A DNA stretch of 64,000 bases. Source: Streptomyces tsukubensis. GTDB lineage: Bacteria > Actinomycetota > Actinomycetes > Streptomycetales > Streptomycetaceae. The stretch lies in contig NZ_CP020700.1 of the NCBI RefSeq assembly GCF_003932715.1, forward strand, positions 6,966,501-7,030,500, written 5' to 3'. This document shows positions 54,250 to 62,728 of the stretch, piece after piece. The first letter of the stretch is position 1; each line of letters begins with the position of its first letter. The notes beneath the pieces were generated by a model that was not told where the DNA came from, did not search any database, and was given only the letters and a program-made list of their open reading frames with translations. The translations under genes and the position numbers were made by a program.

Positions 54250-55599
54250 TCACTTCGGCTCGTAGGCGGCCATCCCGGCACGCACGGCGGGAGAGAACAG
54301 CTCGGGACCCAGCGCGTCCGAGTGCGCGAGCCCCTCGGGGCCGAGCCGGAGGAGACCGGCGGGCGCGTCCCGGTCCAGCCAGCCCAGCGCGGCGAACCGC
54401 GCCAGCTCCGGGCCGAAGTCGTCCTCGGGCGCGCTGCCGAAACGGTCCCGGTACTCCTCCGCCGCCAGCCCCCTGGCCTGGAGCAGCGACTGGAGCAGAT
54501 GGCGCCGCCGGGACTCCGTACCGTCCATGGCGAAACCGACCTCGGCCCGCCCGAAGTCCTCGGTACGGGTGTAGTCGTCGATGATGCCCCGCACTTCGGA
54601 CGCGCCCACCGCGTAGTCGAACGAATAGTGCAGCCGGGAGGTGTACGAGCGGGCACCGCAGCCCAGTCCGATCATGCCGTCGGTCTGGCAGGCGTAGTCG
54701 TCGGGGCCCCGCGCCTCGCCCGCCCCGGGCGCGTCCGTCCGGCGGAACATCCGCATCGACACCTGCTCGTACCCCCGGGCCAGGAGGTGGTCCCGGCCCC
54801 GGCGGTACAGCGCGAGGCGCCGGGCGTCCCACTCCAGGTCGCTCTCCCTGACCCGCCGGTCCAGACCGGTCAGCGGCCGGACGTACAGCGGGTAGAGATA
54901 CAGCTCCTCCGGACGCCAGCCGAGCGCGGCGTCCAGGGAGTAGCGCCAGGTCCGCTCGGTCTGGCCGTCGATTCCGTAGATCAGGTCGATGTTCAGGACG
55001 GGGACGCCGCTGTCCCGGATGCGGCCGAGCGCGGCCTCGACGTCGGCCCCGCGCTGGGGGCGGACGGCGGCCCTCGCCTCCTCGGCGACGAAGCTCTGGA
55101 CCCCGATGCTCAGCCGGGTCGCGCCCCGGGCGGCCAGGACCGCGAGCCGGTCGGCGGTGGCGGTCGAGGGGGAGGTCTCCACGGAGAGCGGTACGGCCGC
55201 CAGCTCGGCGCCCATCCGCTTCTCGGCGATATCGCAGAGCCGGTCCAGCTCACCGGCGGTGAGGAAGGTGGGGGTGCCGCCGCCGAAGGCCGCCGCGGCG
55301 AACCGTACCGGACCTTCGTCGCCCAGCGCGTCCCGGACCGCCTCGGCCTGGCGGTCCAGGGCGTCGAGGTAGCGGGTCGTCAGCTCGCCGGGCGCGCCGA
55401 TACGGGTGAACAGATTGCAGAAACCGCAGCGGACCTCGCAGAACGGTATGTGGAGGTAGAGGGAGAGCGCGTCCTTCCGCTCGCCCGCCCACAGCTCGCG
55501 CAGCCGGGGGCGCCGCTCCCCGAGGGGGCGGTAGGCGGTCTTGTGCGGATAGGCGTACACATAGCTCTGGTACGGCCGGGGGGCCGGTGCGGTGGTCAT
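54250..55599 (-). CDS. STM4012-family radical SAM protein (HemW-like)
   Basis: The 449-residue protein resembles coproporphyrinogen-III-oxidase-like radical SAM proteins: YLHIPFCEVRCGFCNLFTR with Cys54, Cys58 and Cys61, FGGGTPTFLTAGEL, RLSIGVQSFV and NIDLIYGIDGQTERTW. Relatives carry haem or make methylations, but this family stands apart and its reaction is unknown. The ATG at 55599 overlaps the STM4013 stop by four bases. Two different radical SAM enzymes in one cassette suggest successive modification of one target. Confidence 0.88.
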   Translation of the reverse strand: MTTAPAPRPYQSYVYAYPHKTAYRPLGERRPRLRELWAGERKDALSLYLHIPFCEVRCGFCNLFTRIGAPGELTTRYLDALDRQAEAVRDALGDEGPVRFAAAAFGGGTPTFLTAGELDRLCDIAEKRMGAELAAVPLSVETSPSTATADRLAVLAARGATRLSIGVQSFVAEEARAAVRPQRGADVEAALGRIRDSGVPVLNIDLIYGIDGQTERTWRYSLDAALGWRPEELYLYPLYVRPLTGLDRRVRESDLEWDARRLALYRRGRDHLLARGYEQVSMRMFRRTDAPGAGEARGPDDYACQTDGMIGLGCGARSYTSRLHYSFDYAVGASEVRGIIDDYTRTEDFGRAEVGFAMDGTESRRRHLLQSLLQARGLAAEEYRDRFGSAPEDDFGPELARFAALGWLDRDAPAGLLRLGPEGLAHSDALGPELFSPAVRAGMAAYEPK

Positions 55600-56516
55600 A
55601 CGGCGGCCTCCGGCCGGACACCGGGGGTCCCGGGCGGCGGGTCGAGGAAGAAGTGGGCGTACGGCACCGTCCAGACGGCCTCGTGGCCCAGGCGGTGGCC
55701 GGTGTAGCCGTCGTCGCCGTAGGTGGTTCCGTGGTCGGAGCAGACGATCGTGAAGCAGCGGCGGCGGCTCGCGGCGGCCGCGAAGAGCCGTCCGATGTAC
55801 CGGTCGACGTACTCCAGGGCGGCGGCGTGGGTGGCGCGCGAGTCGCCCGCCGCCCGGGTGGCGCCCTCCAGATGGAACCAGTTCGGCTGGTGCAGGGACG
55901 GGACGTTGACGAAGAGGAAGAGCCGCTGCTCCCGCGGGAGACCGGCGGTGATCTCCTCCACCCGCTCGGCCTGGGACGCGAAGGAGGTGGGCGAGGCCAC
56001 GCCGAACTCCGGCTCCCAGTGGCTCTCCTGGAACATCCCGGGCAGGACCGAGCCCAGCGGCCCCTGCCGGTTGAAGAATCCGACTCCGCCCACGCACACC
56101 GTGCGGTACCCGGCGGCGGCGAGACCGGACACCAGATCGGGGGTGTCGAAGACCCAGGTGCGGCCGGCGGTGGTCTCGCTGCCCGCGAAACGCGCGGCGA
56201 AGAGCCGCGGATGCGGGCCCGGCGCGGCCGGGGTGGGCAGGAAACCGGCGAACATCGCCTGGTGGGAGGCGTAGGTGAAACTGCCCGGCGCATGCCGCCG
56301 CTGCCAGGCGCCGCCCGGCAGGTGCCGGGCCAGGTTCGGGATGCGGCCGGCCGCCGCCAGCTCCTGCGCGACGTCGTACCGCAGGGTGTCCAGGGTGACG
56401 AACAGCAGATCGTCCCGGCCGACGACCTCGTTCATGTCCGGGTCCCCGGAGCCCTCGGGGCCGGGGGACCGGAGGTCCGGCGGGCGGACCCCGGTGGTGG
56501 TGTCAGACGTCGGCAC
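55596..56516 (-). CDS. STM4013/SEN3800-family hydrolase (alkaline phosphatase superfamily)
   Basis: The 306-residue protein has the sulfatase/phosphoglycerol-transferase layout: LLFVTLDTLRYDVAQEL with the first metal Asp, GSFTYASHQAMFAGFLP with the nucleophile Thr or Ser, NVPSLHQPNWFHLEG, and CSDHGTTYGDDGYTGHRLG with the Asp-His metal pair. No signal peptide or membrane helix, so unlike LtaS it is cytoplasmic. GTG 56516 start. It could remove or transfer a phosphate or sulfate group on a precursor. Third gene of the operon. Confidence 0.86.
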   Translation of the reverse strand: MPTSDTTTGVRPPDLRSPGPEGSGDPDMNEVVGRDDLLFVTLDTLRYDVAQELAAAGRIPNLARHLPGGAWQRRHAPGSFTYASHQAMFAGFLPTPAAPGPHPRLFAARFAGSETTAGRTWVFDTPDLVSGLAAAGYRTVCVGGVGFFNRQGPLGSVLPGMFQESHWEPEFGVASPTSFASQAERVEEITAGLPREQRLFLFVNVPSLHQPNWFHLEGATRAAGDSRATHAAALEYVDRYIGRLFAAAASRRRCFTIVCSDHGTTYGDDGYTGHRLGHEAVWTVPYAHFFLDPPPGTPGVRPEAAV

Positions 56517-56606
56517 GTTCGTTCCCTGCTCTCGGTGCGGTGCTGCTCGGTGATGCGGTGCTGTCGTGCGCTGCTGTGTGCTGCCGTGATCCCCCGGCCG
56601 CGGCGG

Positions 56607-57899
56607 CTAACGGGGGTCCGGCAGCGCGGTGTTCCGCGGTACGGCCACGGGCGGTACGGCAGCCGAGGGCGCCGCACCCGGGGGTATGGTCCGCCCGGCC
56701 CGTAACGCCGCTCCTGTCGGCGTACCGCCGGATACCGGGCTACCGGTCCGGTCGGAAGGGCGCGCCACGGCCGCCGCCCGCCGCCGGATCGCGGCGATCT
56801 GCGCCCCGTAGGTGTCGAGCCCCGCGGCGGGCCCCTCCGCCGGCCCGGTGAGACCGGGCAGCAGATCGCCGAAGGCATTGACCTCCCCGACGGCGAACGC
56901 CCGCCAGTTCCGCAGCGGCAGCAGGTCGACCCCGACGCGCAGCGCCCCCGGGAAACGGTCCGCGGCCCGCTCGCAGATCTCCAGCGCCTCCGCCCAGTCG
57001 CCCCCGGAGCGGGCGATCGACTCCCGGGCCGCGGCCAGATCTCCGCGGGCGCCCCCGAGGTGGAGGTTGGTCATGGGGGAGCGGCTGGTGCGCACCACGG
57101 CATGGGTGGCGCGGCCGTCCGTGACGACGATCCGCAGATCGGCGCTGCGGCCGTCCTGGGACGCCTTCGGCAGCCAGCGTTCGATGTGCAGCCCGTCGGG
57201 GGCGAGTGCGTCCACGATCGCGGCGATCTCCGTCTCCCGGGTGTAGCTCCGCACCCGCAGGGAGTTGAAGAGCCTGCCCCGCTCGTCGCGCTCCACGGAC
57301 GTCGTGGCCCGGATCCGGCCGCCGCTCGCGGTCTCCACGGCGAGCACCCCGGACGCCGACGAGCCGTGGGCGAGCTTGACGAACATCCGGTGCAGCCCGG
57401 CGTCCCGGGCCAGGGCCCGGACATCGTCCCAGCCCCGGACGGGCGGGGCCCCGCTGCCCGAAGTCGGCGAATCGGGCACCGGCACCCCCGCCTCCCGGAG
57501 CACGCCGTGACAGAGCCGCTTGTCGAAGAGGACGGCCAGGTGGCCGGGGTCGTCCAGGGCGACGGCACCGGCGGCCGTCACGGCGGCCGACACCTCGGCG
57601 GCCGCGGCGACGAACCGCGCGTACCAGCGGCCGCTGCCCTCCACCCGGGTCGGGTCGCCGCCGCGCAGGATCGCGTCGGCGGCCGGGTCCTCGCCGGGGG
57701 ATTCGATCCGCACCCACTCGCCGGGCCGGAATCCGGCCCCGCCGTGCAGGACGTCGGCCCAGGGCACCACGCGCACCGGGGGCAGCCCGGCGGACCGGGC
57801 GGCCTCCCGGAAGAGGGTGACCCGGCGGCCCGCCGGATCGCCGACCACCGCGATCCGGAGGTCCGGGTGCGGTGCTGCGGCTGACGTCGTCGCGGTCAT
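56607..57899 (-). CDS. STM4014-family ATP-grasp protein
   Basis: The 430-residue protein has an ATP-grasp core: MFVKLAHGSSASGVLAVE for ATP binding, ADLRIVVTDGRATHAVVRTS, and GVDLLPLRNWRAFAVGEVNA followed by FGDLLPG with the Mg-binding Asn. ATP-grasp ligases join carboxylates to amines or thiols, and RimK/graspetide types act on peptides. The N-terminal region (AVVGDPAGRRVTLFREAARS) is a substrate-binding Rossmann-like domain. The last 50 residues are Pro/Thr-rich. It begins 4 bases after the STM4015 stop. Confidence 0.85.
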   Translation of the reverse strand: MTATTSAAAPHPDLRIAVVGDPAGRRVTLFREAARSAGLPPVRVVPWADVLHGGAGFRPGEWVRIESPGEDPAADAILRGGDPTRVEGSGRWYARFVAAAAEVSAAVTAAGAVALDDPGHLAVLFDKRLCHGVLREAGVPVPDSPTSGSGAPPVRGWDDVRALARDAGLHRMFVKLAHGSSASGVLAVETASGGRIRATTSVERDERGRLFNSLRVRSYTRETEIAAIVDALAPDGLHIERWLPKASQDGRSADLRIVVTDGRATHAVVRTSRSPMTNLHLGGARGDLAAARESIARSGGDWAEALEICERAADRFPGALRVGVDLLPLRNWRAFAVGEVNAFGDLLPGLTGPAEGPAAGLDTYGAQIAAIRRRAAAVARPSDRTGSPVSGGTPTGAALRAGRTIPPGAAPSAAVPPVAVPRNTALPDPR

Positions 57900-57903
57900 G
57901 GCG

Positions 57904-58863
57904 TCATTCGCCCACGGCGACGTAGCGGTTGTCCCAGTCGCTCTCCTGCTCCCACTCGTCGAACATGCTCTCGTCGAGGTTCACCTCGACCCCGGCGGCC
58001 CCGAGGGTGGTGCGCAGCCGCTCCTCCATGGCCTCGGTCAGATAGTGGTGGCCGAGGTCGAGCTTCTTCAGATGGGTCAGCGGCTGCCCCTCCAGCAGGG
58101 CCTGGGCGCCCTCGTCGCTGAGGGTGCCCATGGAGAGGTCGAGGACCTCCAGACGGGCCACCACGGGTGCGCCCGCGAGCGCCTGCGCCACGGCGTCCTG
58201 CATTTCGCTGTTGTGCAGGGCCAGATGGCGCAGCTTCGGCAGCCGGGCGCCGGTCAGGAACGGCTGGAGGTCCTCCGGCACGGCCGTCGCGCCGTACTCG
58301 GAGGTGCCCAGCCAGAGGTCGAGGATCTCCAGCTCGGGGAAGTCGGAGGCGGCGATGTCCCGTACCACCTCGGCAGCGAGCCCGCCGGTCTCGACGGTCA
58401 GGGAGCGCAGGCGTTCGTGGCGGACCGGCTTCAGCTCCAGCTCCATACCGCCGCGGACGCCGAACTCCTCCAGCAGCGGGAAGGCCTCCAGCAGCGGGGT
58501 GACCGGGCCCTGGTTGATCCACGAGATCTCGCACTCGTCGGACGAGACGTCGGCGAAGAACAGGGAGCGCAGTGCGGGGAACCGTTCCGCGGCGTCGACC
58601 AGCGCCTTGACGATCGGCTCGGGGGAGGTGTCGTACGCCTCCGACCAGACGCCGACGACGAACGCCCGGACCTCGGTGGTCTCGACCTGGGTCAGGAAGC
58701 GGGCGAACACGTCCTCCCAGGGCTCCTCGCTGTCGTAGGCGTCGACCGCGATCCGCCAGGCGACCGTCCCCGCCTCGGGCAGCGGGGTCTCCTTCGCCTT
58801 CTTCCTGCCCTTGGCGGGGAAGTCGAAGACGGGCAGGCCGAACAACTCCTGCAAATCGCTCAT
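57904..58863 (-). CDS. STM4015-family leucine-rich-repeat protein
   Basis: The 319-residue protein has an N-terminal region beginning MSDLQELFGLPVFDFPAKGR and then leucine-rich repeats with the pattern LxxLxLxxxxx: LPKLRHLALHNSEM, VARLEVLDLSMGTLSDEGA, LTHLKKLDLGHHYLTEAM. It has no catalytic motif and is very acidic at the C-terminus (DEWEQESDWDN). It is the first gene of the cassette and a likely target-recognition or scaffold subunit. A 14-bp palindrome lies 28 bases before its ATG. Confidence 0.88.
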   Translation of the reverse strand: MSDLQELFGLPVFDFPAKGRKKAKETPLPEAGTVAWRIAVDAYDSEEPWEDVFARFLTQVETTEVRAFVVGVWSEAYDTSPEPIVKALVDAAERFPALRSLFFADVSSDECEISWINQGPVTPLLEAFPLLEEFGVRGGMELELKPVRHERLRSLTVETGGLAAEVVRDIAASDFPELEILDLWLGTSEYGATAVPEDLQPFLTGARLPKLRHLALHNSEMQDAVAQALAGAPVVARLEVLDLSMGTLSDEGAQALLEGQPLTHLKKLDLGHHYLTEAMEERLRTTLGAAGVEVNLDESMFDEWEQESDWDNRYVAVGE

Positions 58864-58890
58864 GGAAGAACTCCAGACACCGAGGGTGGT

Positions 58891-58904
58891 CGATCAACTG
58901 ATCG
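58891..58904. promoter_or_regulatory. Palindrome CGATCA-AC-TGATCG before the STM cassette
   Basis: Six-base arms around AC, 28 bases upstream of the STM4015 start codon. A candidate operator for the cassette; no regulator gene is adjacent. Confidence 0.4.
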
Positions 58905-59048
58905 GTTCGATGGGCAGAAGTTGTACCAAGCCGCACTGACATGTGCTGCTTCCGGGGTCCCCGGAGCCGGTTCCCCGGCCGGGGGCGACCCGGGCACCCG
59001 TTTCCGCCCGTCCCGCCTGCACCGCCCGGGAGCTGCGGAGTTAATGTA

Positions 59049-59062
59049 TTGAACGCGTTCAA
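59049..59062. promoter_or_regulatory. Perfect 14-bp palindrome TTGAACGCGTTCAA
   Basis: It lies 35 bases before the lipoprotein start and within the divergent promoter region shared with the STM cassette. Shape and size suit a TetR- or GntR-type dimer site. Confidence 0.5.
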
Positions 59063-59096
59063 ATAAGGTGGGCGCCGGGCACTTGGGAGCATGGGG

Positions 59097-59591
59097 ATGA
59101 GAACGAAGACCCTTCGAGCGGTGGCCCTGGCCGCCCTGCTGGCCCTGACGTCCGTCGCCTGCGACGAGGGCCTCCACTCCGCGTCGGTCGACGCCCGGGG
59201 CCTCGGCGGCGACTGGGCGAACGAAGCGGGTACCCGCTTCGTCTTCCGGGCGGACGGCCGGACAGACGGGACCGGACTGCGCCACAGCCTGCCGGGGGAC
59301 AGCGGCTGTCCCGACGCATGGAGCGGCACCTGGCAGTTCCTGGGAGTGTCCGGCGAAGCGGATACGGAACCCGCCGAGAACCCCGACGGAACACTCGCCC
59401 GGGGCGACAGCATCGACCTCATGGCGGACGCCGCCGAAGCGGACGGCTGCTCGGTCCTCATCCAGGTCGGCAGGGACGGCCGGGGCCTCGCCCTCTGTCT
59501 CGTGGAGGACCCCGGCATCGACTGCACCGACCGCGAACTCCTCCGCGGCCCGGACCGCACCGGACCGGAATCACCGCTGGTGAAAAGGTAG
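59097..59591 (+). CDS. Lipoprotein of unknown function
   Basis: The 164-residue product has a lipoprotein signal peptide with lipobox LTSVAC, so Cys is lipidated and the protein is attached to the outer face of the membrane. The mature part has conserved-looking Trp (GDWANEAGTRFVFRADG, SGTWQFLG) and pairs of cysteines, in the style of lipocalin-like or META-type small domains. I do not recognise the family. ATG 59097 with GGGAG 7 bases upstream is preferred over ATG 59091. Divergent from the STM cassette. Confidence 0.8.
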   Translation: MRTKTLRAVALAALLALTSVACDEGLHSASVDARGLGGDWANEAGTRFVFRADGRTDGTGLRHSLPGDSGCPDAWSGTWQFLGVSGEADTEPAENPDGTLARGDSIDLMADAAEADGCSVLIQVGRDGRGLALCLVEDPGIDCTDRELLRGPDRTGPESPLVKR

Positions 59592-59682
59592 TTCGGAGTC
59601 GCTTCCGAGGCCGTTGTCAGACCCTCCCCTTAGCGTTTTCACCAGTTCGGCGCACTCGGTGCCGAGCGTCGAGGGGAGAGCT

Positions 59683-60009
59683 ATGTACCGCCAGGGAGAC
59701 GTGCTGATCGTGCCCGTCGCCGAGGAGAGCGTTCCGGCGCACGTCGCCGACGCCCCGGCCGAATCGCGCGACACCCGGGGACGGCTGGTGCTCGCCCTGG
59801 GCGAGGTCACCGGACACGCCCACGCGGTGCTGGGCGCCGGCTGGCTGGTGCGCGAGCCGGGCCCCTTCGGGCCCCTGGTGCTGCATCTGCCCACGGGCGG
59901 GAAGGTCGTCCACGAGGAGCACGCCGCCATCGACCTCCCCCGCGGCTGGTACCGGGTGATACGCCAGCGCGAGTACCTGCCGGGCGCGGTCCGCATCGTG
60001 GCCGACTGA
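59683..60009 (+). CDS. Small hypothetical protein paired with DUF6745 gene
   Basis: The 108-residue protein reads MYRQGDVLIVPVAEES, then LALGEVTGHAHAVLGAG, VHEEHAAIDLPRGWYRVIRQ and REYLPGAVRIVAD. I know this pattern from small proteins in phages and many bacteria, usually next to a DUF6745 gene; no function is known. GAGGGGAG precedes the ATG. It is likely co-transcribed with the DUF6745 gene 148 bases on. Confidence 0.78.
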   Translation: MYRQGDVLIVPVAEESVPAHVADAPAESRDTRGRLVLALGEVTGHAHAVLGAGWLVREPGPFGPLVLHLPTGGKVVHEEHAAIDLPRGWYRVIRQREYLPGAVRIVAD

Positions 60010-60157
60010 CCGCACTCCGCGCCCCCGCGCTCATCGGGGGGCGCATCCGCCGGACGGCGGGTCCCGCCGGTGCCGGACCGGGACAGCAGCAGCACAGCAA
60101 CAGCGGAACGACGACGAACCCGGCCGGTGCCGGGTGTACAAGGGGACGGGGAGTCCG

Positions 60158-61222
60158 ATGCGACAGGTCGAGGACATCGACACGATGGGCAAGTGGCGGG
60201 CCGTGGCGGCGGCCACGGGACCGGCGGACCGGGCCGTGGCCGAGGAGGGCGTCCGGCGGGCCTACCGCGACGCGGGGCTGCCCGAGCCGGAGCGGATCCT
60301 CTGGGCGGGTTCGCCGCTGGAGGCGATCGGCATCGTCCGGGCCCTCGGGGACGAGAAGGGACCCTCCGCCAGAGACCGGGTGCGCACCAAGCCGTGGGCC
60401 GACGAACGGCGCCGGGTCCATGACGCGCTGGGCCCCGGAGGCTGGACGGAGCTGTGGAACGACACCGGCGCCCGGCTCTGGGACACCACCCGCGCCCTGG
60501 CCGACCGGATCAGGGCCGGGATCCTGGAGCGCCTGACCGAGGCCGCGGGGATCGACGAAGCGTCCGACGACGCGCCGGAACTGCGGCTGGCCGTGGAGAC
60601 CGAGACCCGGCAGCTGCTGCTCGATGCGGTCCTCGGCCAGCACGACGCGGCGTGGCTCGCCGCCTTCGACGGACGGAGCGAGCGGCTCGAACCACTGGTG
60701 CGGATAGCGACCGCCGCCGGCTGGTGGTGGCCGTACGAGAAGGCCGTGGTCATCTGCGAACGCCCCACCGAACTCCACCGCGACGAAGCGGGCCGCCTCG
60801 ACCACGGCTCGGGCCCCGCGCTGAGCTTCCCCGACGGGTTCGCCCTCCACGCCTGGCGCGGTATGCCGGTCCCCGCCGGCTTCCTCGCCGAACTCTCCTC
60901 CCTGACCCCCGCCCGGATACGGGAAGAGGAGAACGCCGAACTGCGCCGCGTGATGCTGGAGTTCTACGGGTACGACCGCTACCTCGCAGAATCCGACGCC
61001 CGGCCGGTGCACCAGGACGAGTCCGGAATCCTCTGGCGGATCCCGATGAACGGCGACGAGGACGTGGTGATGGTGGAGGTGGTCAACTCCACTCCGGAGC
61101 CCGACGGTACGTACCGTACGTACTGGCTGCGGGTACCCCCGTCGACCGGCACCGCGAAGGAGGGTGTGGCCTGGACCTTCGGCCTGGACGAGAAGGGGTA
61201 CGAGCCGCTGCGCCAGACCTGA
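60158..61222 (+). CDS. DUF6745-domain protein
   Basis: The 354-residue protein has the family's C-terminal pattern: WWWPYEKAVVICERPTELHR, DGFALHAWRGMPVPAGFLAE, and EEENAELRRVMLEFYGYDRY. A helical N-terminal part carries a conserved WRAVAAATGPADR. No catalytic motif is obvious and function is unknown. ATG 60158 follows GGGGAG; an in-frame GTG at 60134 is possible. The terminal part (VEVVNSTPEPDGTYRTYWLR) is similar to domains in leucine-rich-repeat proteins of phage and cyanobacteria. Confidence 0.8.
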   Translation: MRQVEDIDTMGKWRAVAAATGPADRAVAEEGVRRAYRDAGLPEPERILWAGSPLEAIGIVRALGDEKGPSARDRVRTKPWADERRRVHDALGPGGWTELWNDTGARLWDTTRALADRIRAGILERLTEAAGIDEASDDAPELRLAVETETRQLLLDAVLGQHDAAWLAAFDGRSERLEPLVRIATAAGWWWPYEKAVVICERPTELHRDEAGRLDHGSGPALSFPDGFALHAWRGMPVPAGFLAELSSLTPARIREEENAELRRVMLEFYGYDRYLAESDARPVHQDESGILWRIPMNGDEDVVMVEVVNSTPEPDGTYRTYWLRVPPSTGTAKEGVAWTFGLDEKGYEPLRQT

Positions 61223-61391
61223 TGCGGAACAGGGCCGCCGCCGGAGGGTGCGCGGCGCGTCCGGGACGGACGGCGGGCGGACCGCCTTCCCGGTACGGCA
61301 GAGAGCGGGCACCCACCGCTCTCCGGAAGCCGCCGGGCGGGCACGGCACCCGCTGCCCTGCCCCGGGCCGCTGCCCCGGCCCCGGGAGCGG

Positions 61392-62024
61392 TCAGCCCGC
61401 GGTGTGCCGCTGGATGCGGTGCCGGACGGCCCGCCGGCTCAGCGGCCCCAGCCCGTCGAGTACGGTGGCCAGCTCCGCGAGCCGCTCCAGCGCGTCGAGG
61501 GCCCGCTCCGCCCCCTCCGGATCCACACCCTCGTACAGCTCCAGACCCACGAAGGAGGCCGAGACGGCACGGGCGAGCCCGGCGGGATCGGCGAACTCGC
61601 CCAGCGGACTGTCCGCCAGCACCCGTACCAGCACGGTCTCGATTTCGGTGATCCACAGGTCGAGACCGGCCGCGGTCGCGGGCCCGAGCCGGGGCTGGGT
61701 CTGCGCCCCCGCGAGCAGCTGGGCCAGCGCCGCCACGCTGCCGTGGTCCCGCTCCTCCTGGTGCATCTCCCGGCCGAAGGCCAGGAGTTCCCCGAGCGTG
61801 GAGACCTCCGCGAGCCGCTCGCGGTAGCGCTCGACCCGCTGCCGGGCGCCGTGCCGGCAGGACTCGGCCAGCAGTTCGTCCACTGAACCGAAGTGGTAGA
61901 AGACCAGTGCCTGGTTGACCCCCGCCGTGGTGGCGATCGCCCGGGCCGACGCCTTGGCGATGCCCTGCTCCCGAACGGTGCGCAGGGCCCCCTCCAGCAG
62001 CTTCAGCCTGGTCTCCTGGCTCAC
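61392..62024 (-). CDS. TetR-family transcriptional regulator
   Basis: The 210-residue protein has the N-terminal HTH (RLKLLEGALRTVREQGIAKA, SARAIATTAGVNQALVFYHF) and a helical ligand domain. GTG 62024 overlaps the DUF4166 stop as GTGA, with GGGAGGAG further upstream. The regulator is the last gene of the operon SRPBCC - DUF4166 - TetR and probably represses the operon through the two palindromes at 63445 and 63479. Confidence 0.9.
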   Translation of the reverse strand: MSQETRLKLLEGALRTVREQGIAKASARAIATTAGVNQALVFYHFGSVDELLAESCRHGARQRVERYRERLAEVSTLGELLAFGREMHQEERDHGSVAALAQLLAGAQTQPRLGPATAAGLDLWITEIETVLVRVLADSPLGEFADPAGLARAVSASFVGLELYEGVDPEGAERALDALERLAELATVLDGLGPLSRRAVRHRIQRHTAG

Positions 62025-62728
62025 GCCCTGATCTCCTCCCGCACCGGGCGCAGCCCGGCGCGCACCCCGCACGAGCCTACGTCGTGGTACGCGACGGTGA
62101 ACGACCCCTCGTATCCGAACAGCGGCCCGAAGCGGCGGTTGGTCACCCGGACCCGGATCCGGAACCGCCCCGTCGTCTCGTCGTACGCCTCCCGGACCTC
62201 GGCGTCCCCGCCGATCAGCTCCGGTACGCGGACGTCGACCGGCCCCTCGCGGAACCGGTGGATCCCCGAGCGGATCAGCAGCGAGCCGTCCGCTTCGGCC
62301 GTGGGACGGAGCTCGCTGGCGAGGTGCTGATGGGTCCCCAGATAGTCGAGGATCCGGTCTCCGCGCGGGTCGAGGACCATCGTCGCGTCGAACCTCCGGG
62401 GCCCGTCCGGGAAGGCGAAGGTGCGGACGAAGGTGACGGTCTCCCGTCCGAAGGAGTCCCGGTACGGCACGTTCTCAATGGTGAAGGGAATCGCCCGGCC
62501 GGTGCGGGGCACGAGGATGTTGCGGGTCGCGCCGAGGGTGAGGAAGGGCTTCAGGAAGGGCGTGACCACGAGGGAGCCGCCGTGCCACACCCGGTCCATC
62601 ACCCCCCGTCCCGTGCAGGCCTCCCCGCTGTCGAGCCCGACGGAGAACCGGCGCTGCAGCCGGGGGTGCAGCCGCTCGAAGTCGTCGCCCATGACGGTGC
62701 GGAAGAGTGCGGTGGGGGCCGTAGTCAT
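62021..62728 (-). CDS. DUF4166-domain protein
   Basis: The 235-residue protein starts with PTALFRTVMGDDFERLHPRL, the usual beginning of DUF4166 domains, and has GRGVMDRVWHGGSLVVTPFL and DSFGRETVTFVRTFAFPDG. The family is often linked to saccharopine-dehydrogenase-like or membrane-lipid genes; no biochemical function is known. ATG 62728 begins inside the 3' extension of the preceding gene. It overlaps the TetR gene by four bases. Confidence 0.85.
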   Translation of the reverse strand: MTTAPTALFRTVMGDDFERLHPRLQRRFSVGLDSGEACTGRGVMDRVWHGGSLVVTPFLKPFLTLGATRNILVPRTGRAIPFTIENVPYRDSFGRETVTFVRTFAFPDGPRRFDATMVLDPRGDRILDYLGTHQHLASELRPTAEADGSLLIRSGIHRFREGPVDVRVPELIGGDAEVREAYDETTGRFRIRVRVTNRRFGPLFGYEGSFTVAYHDVGSCGVRAGLRPVREEIRA

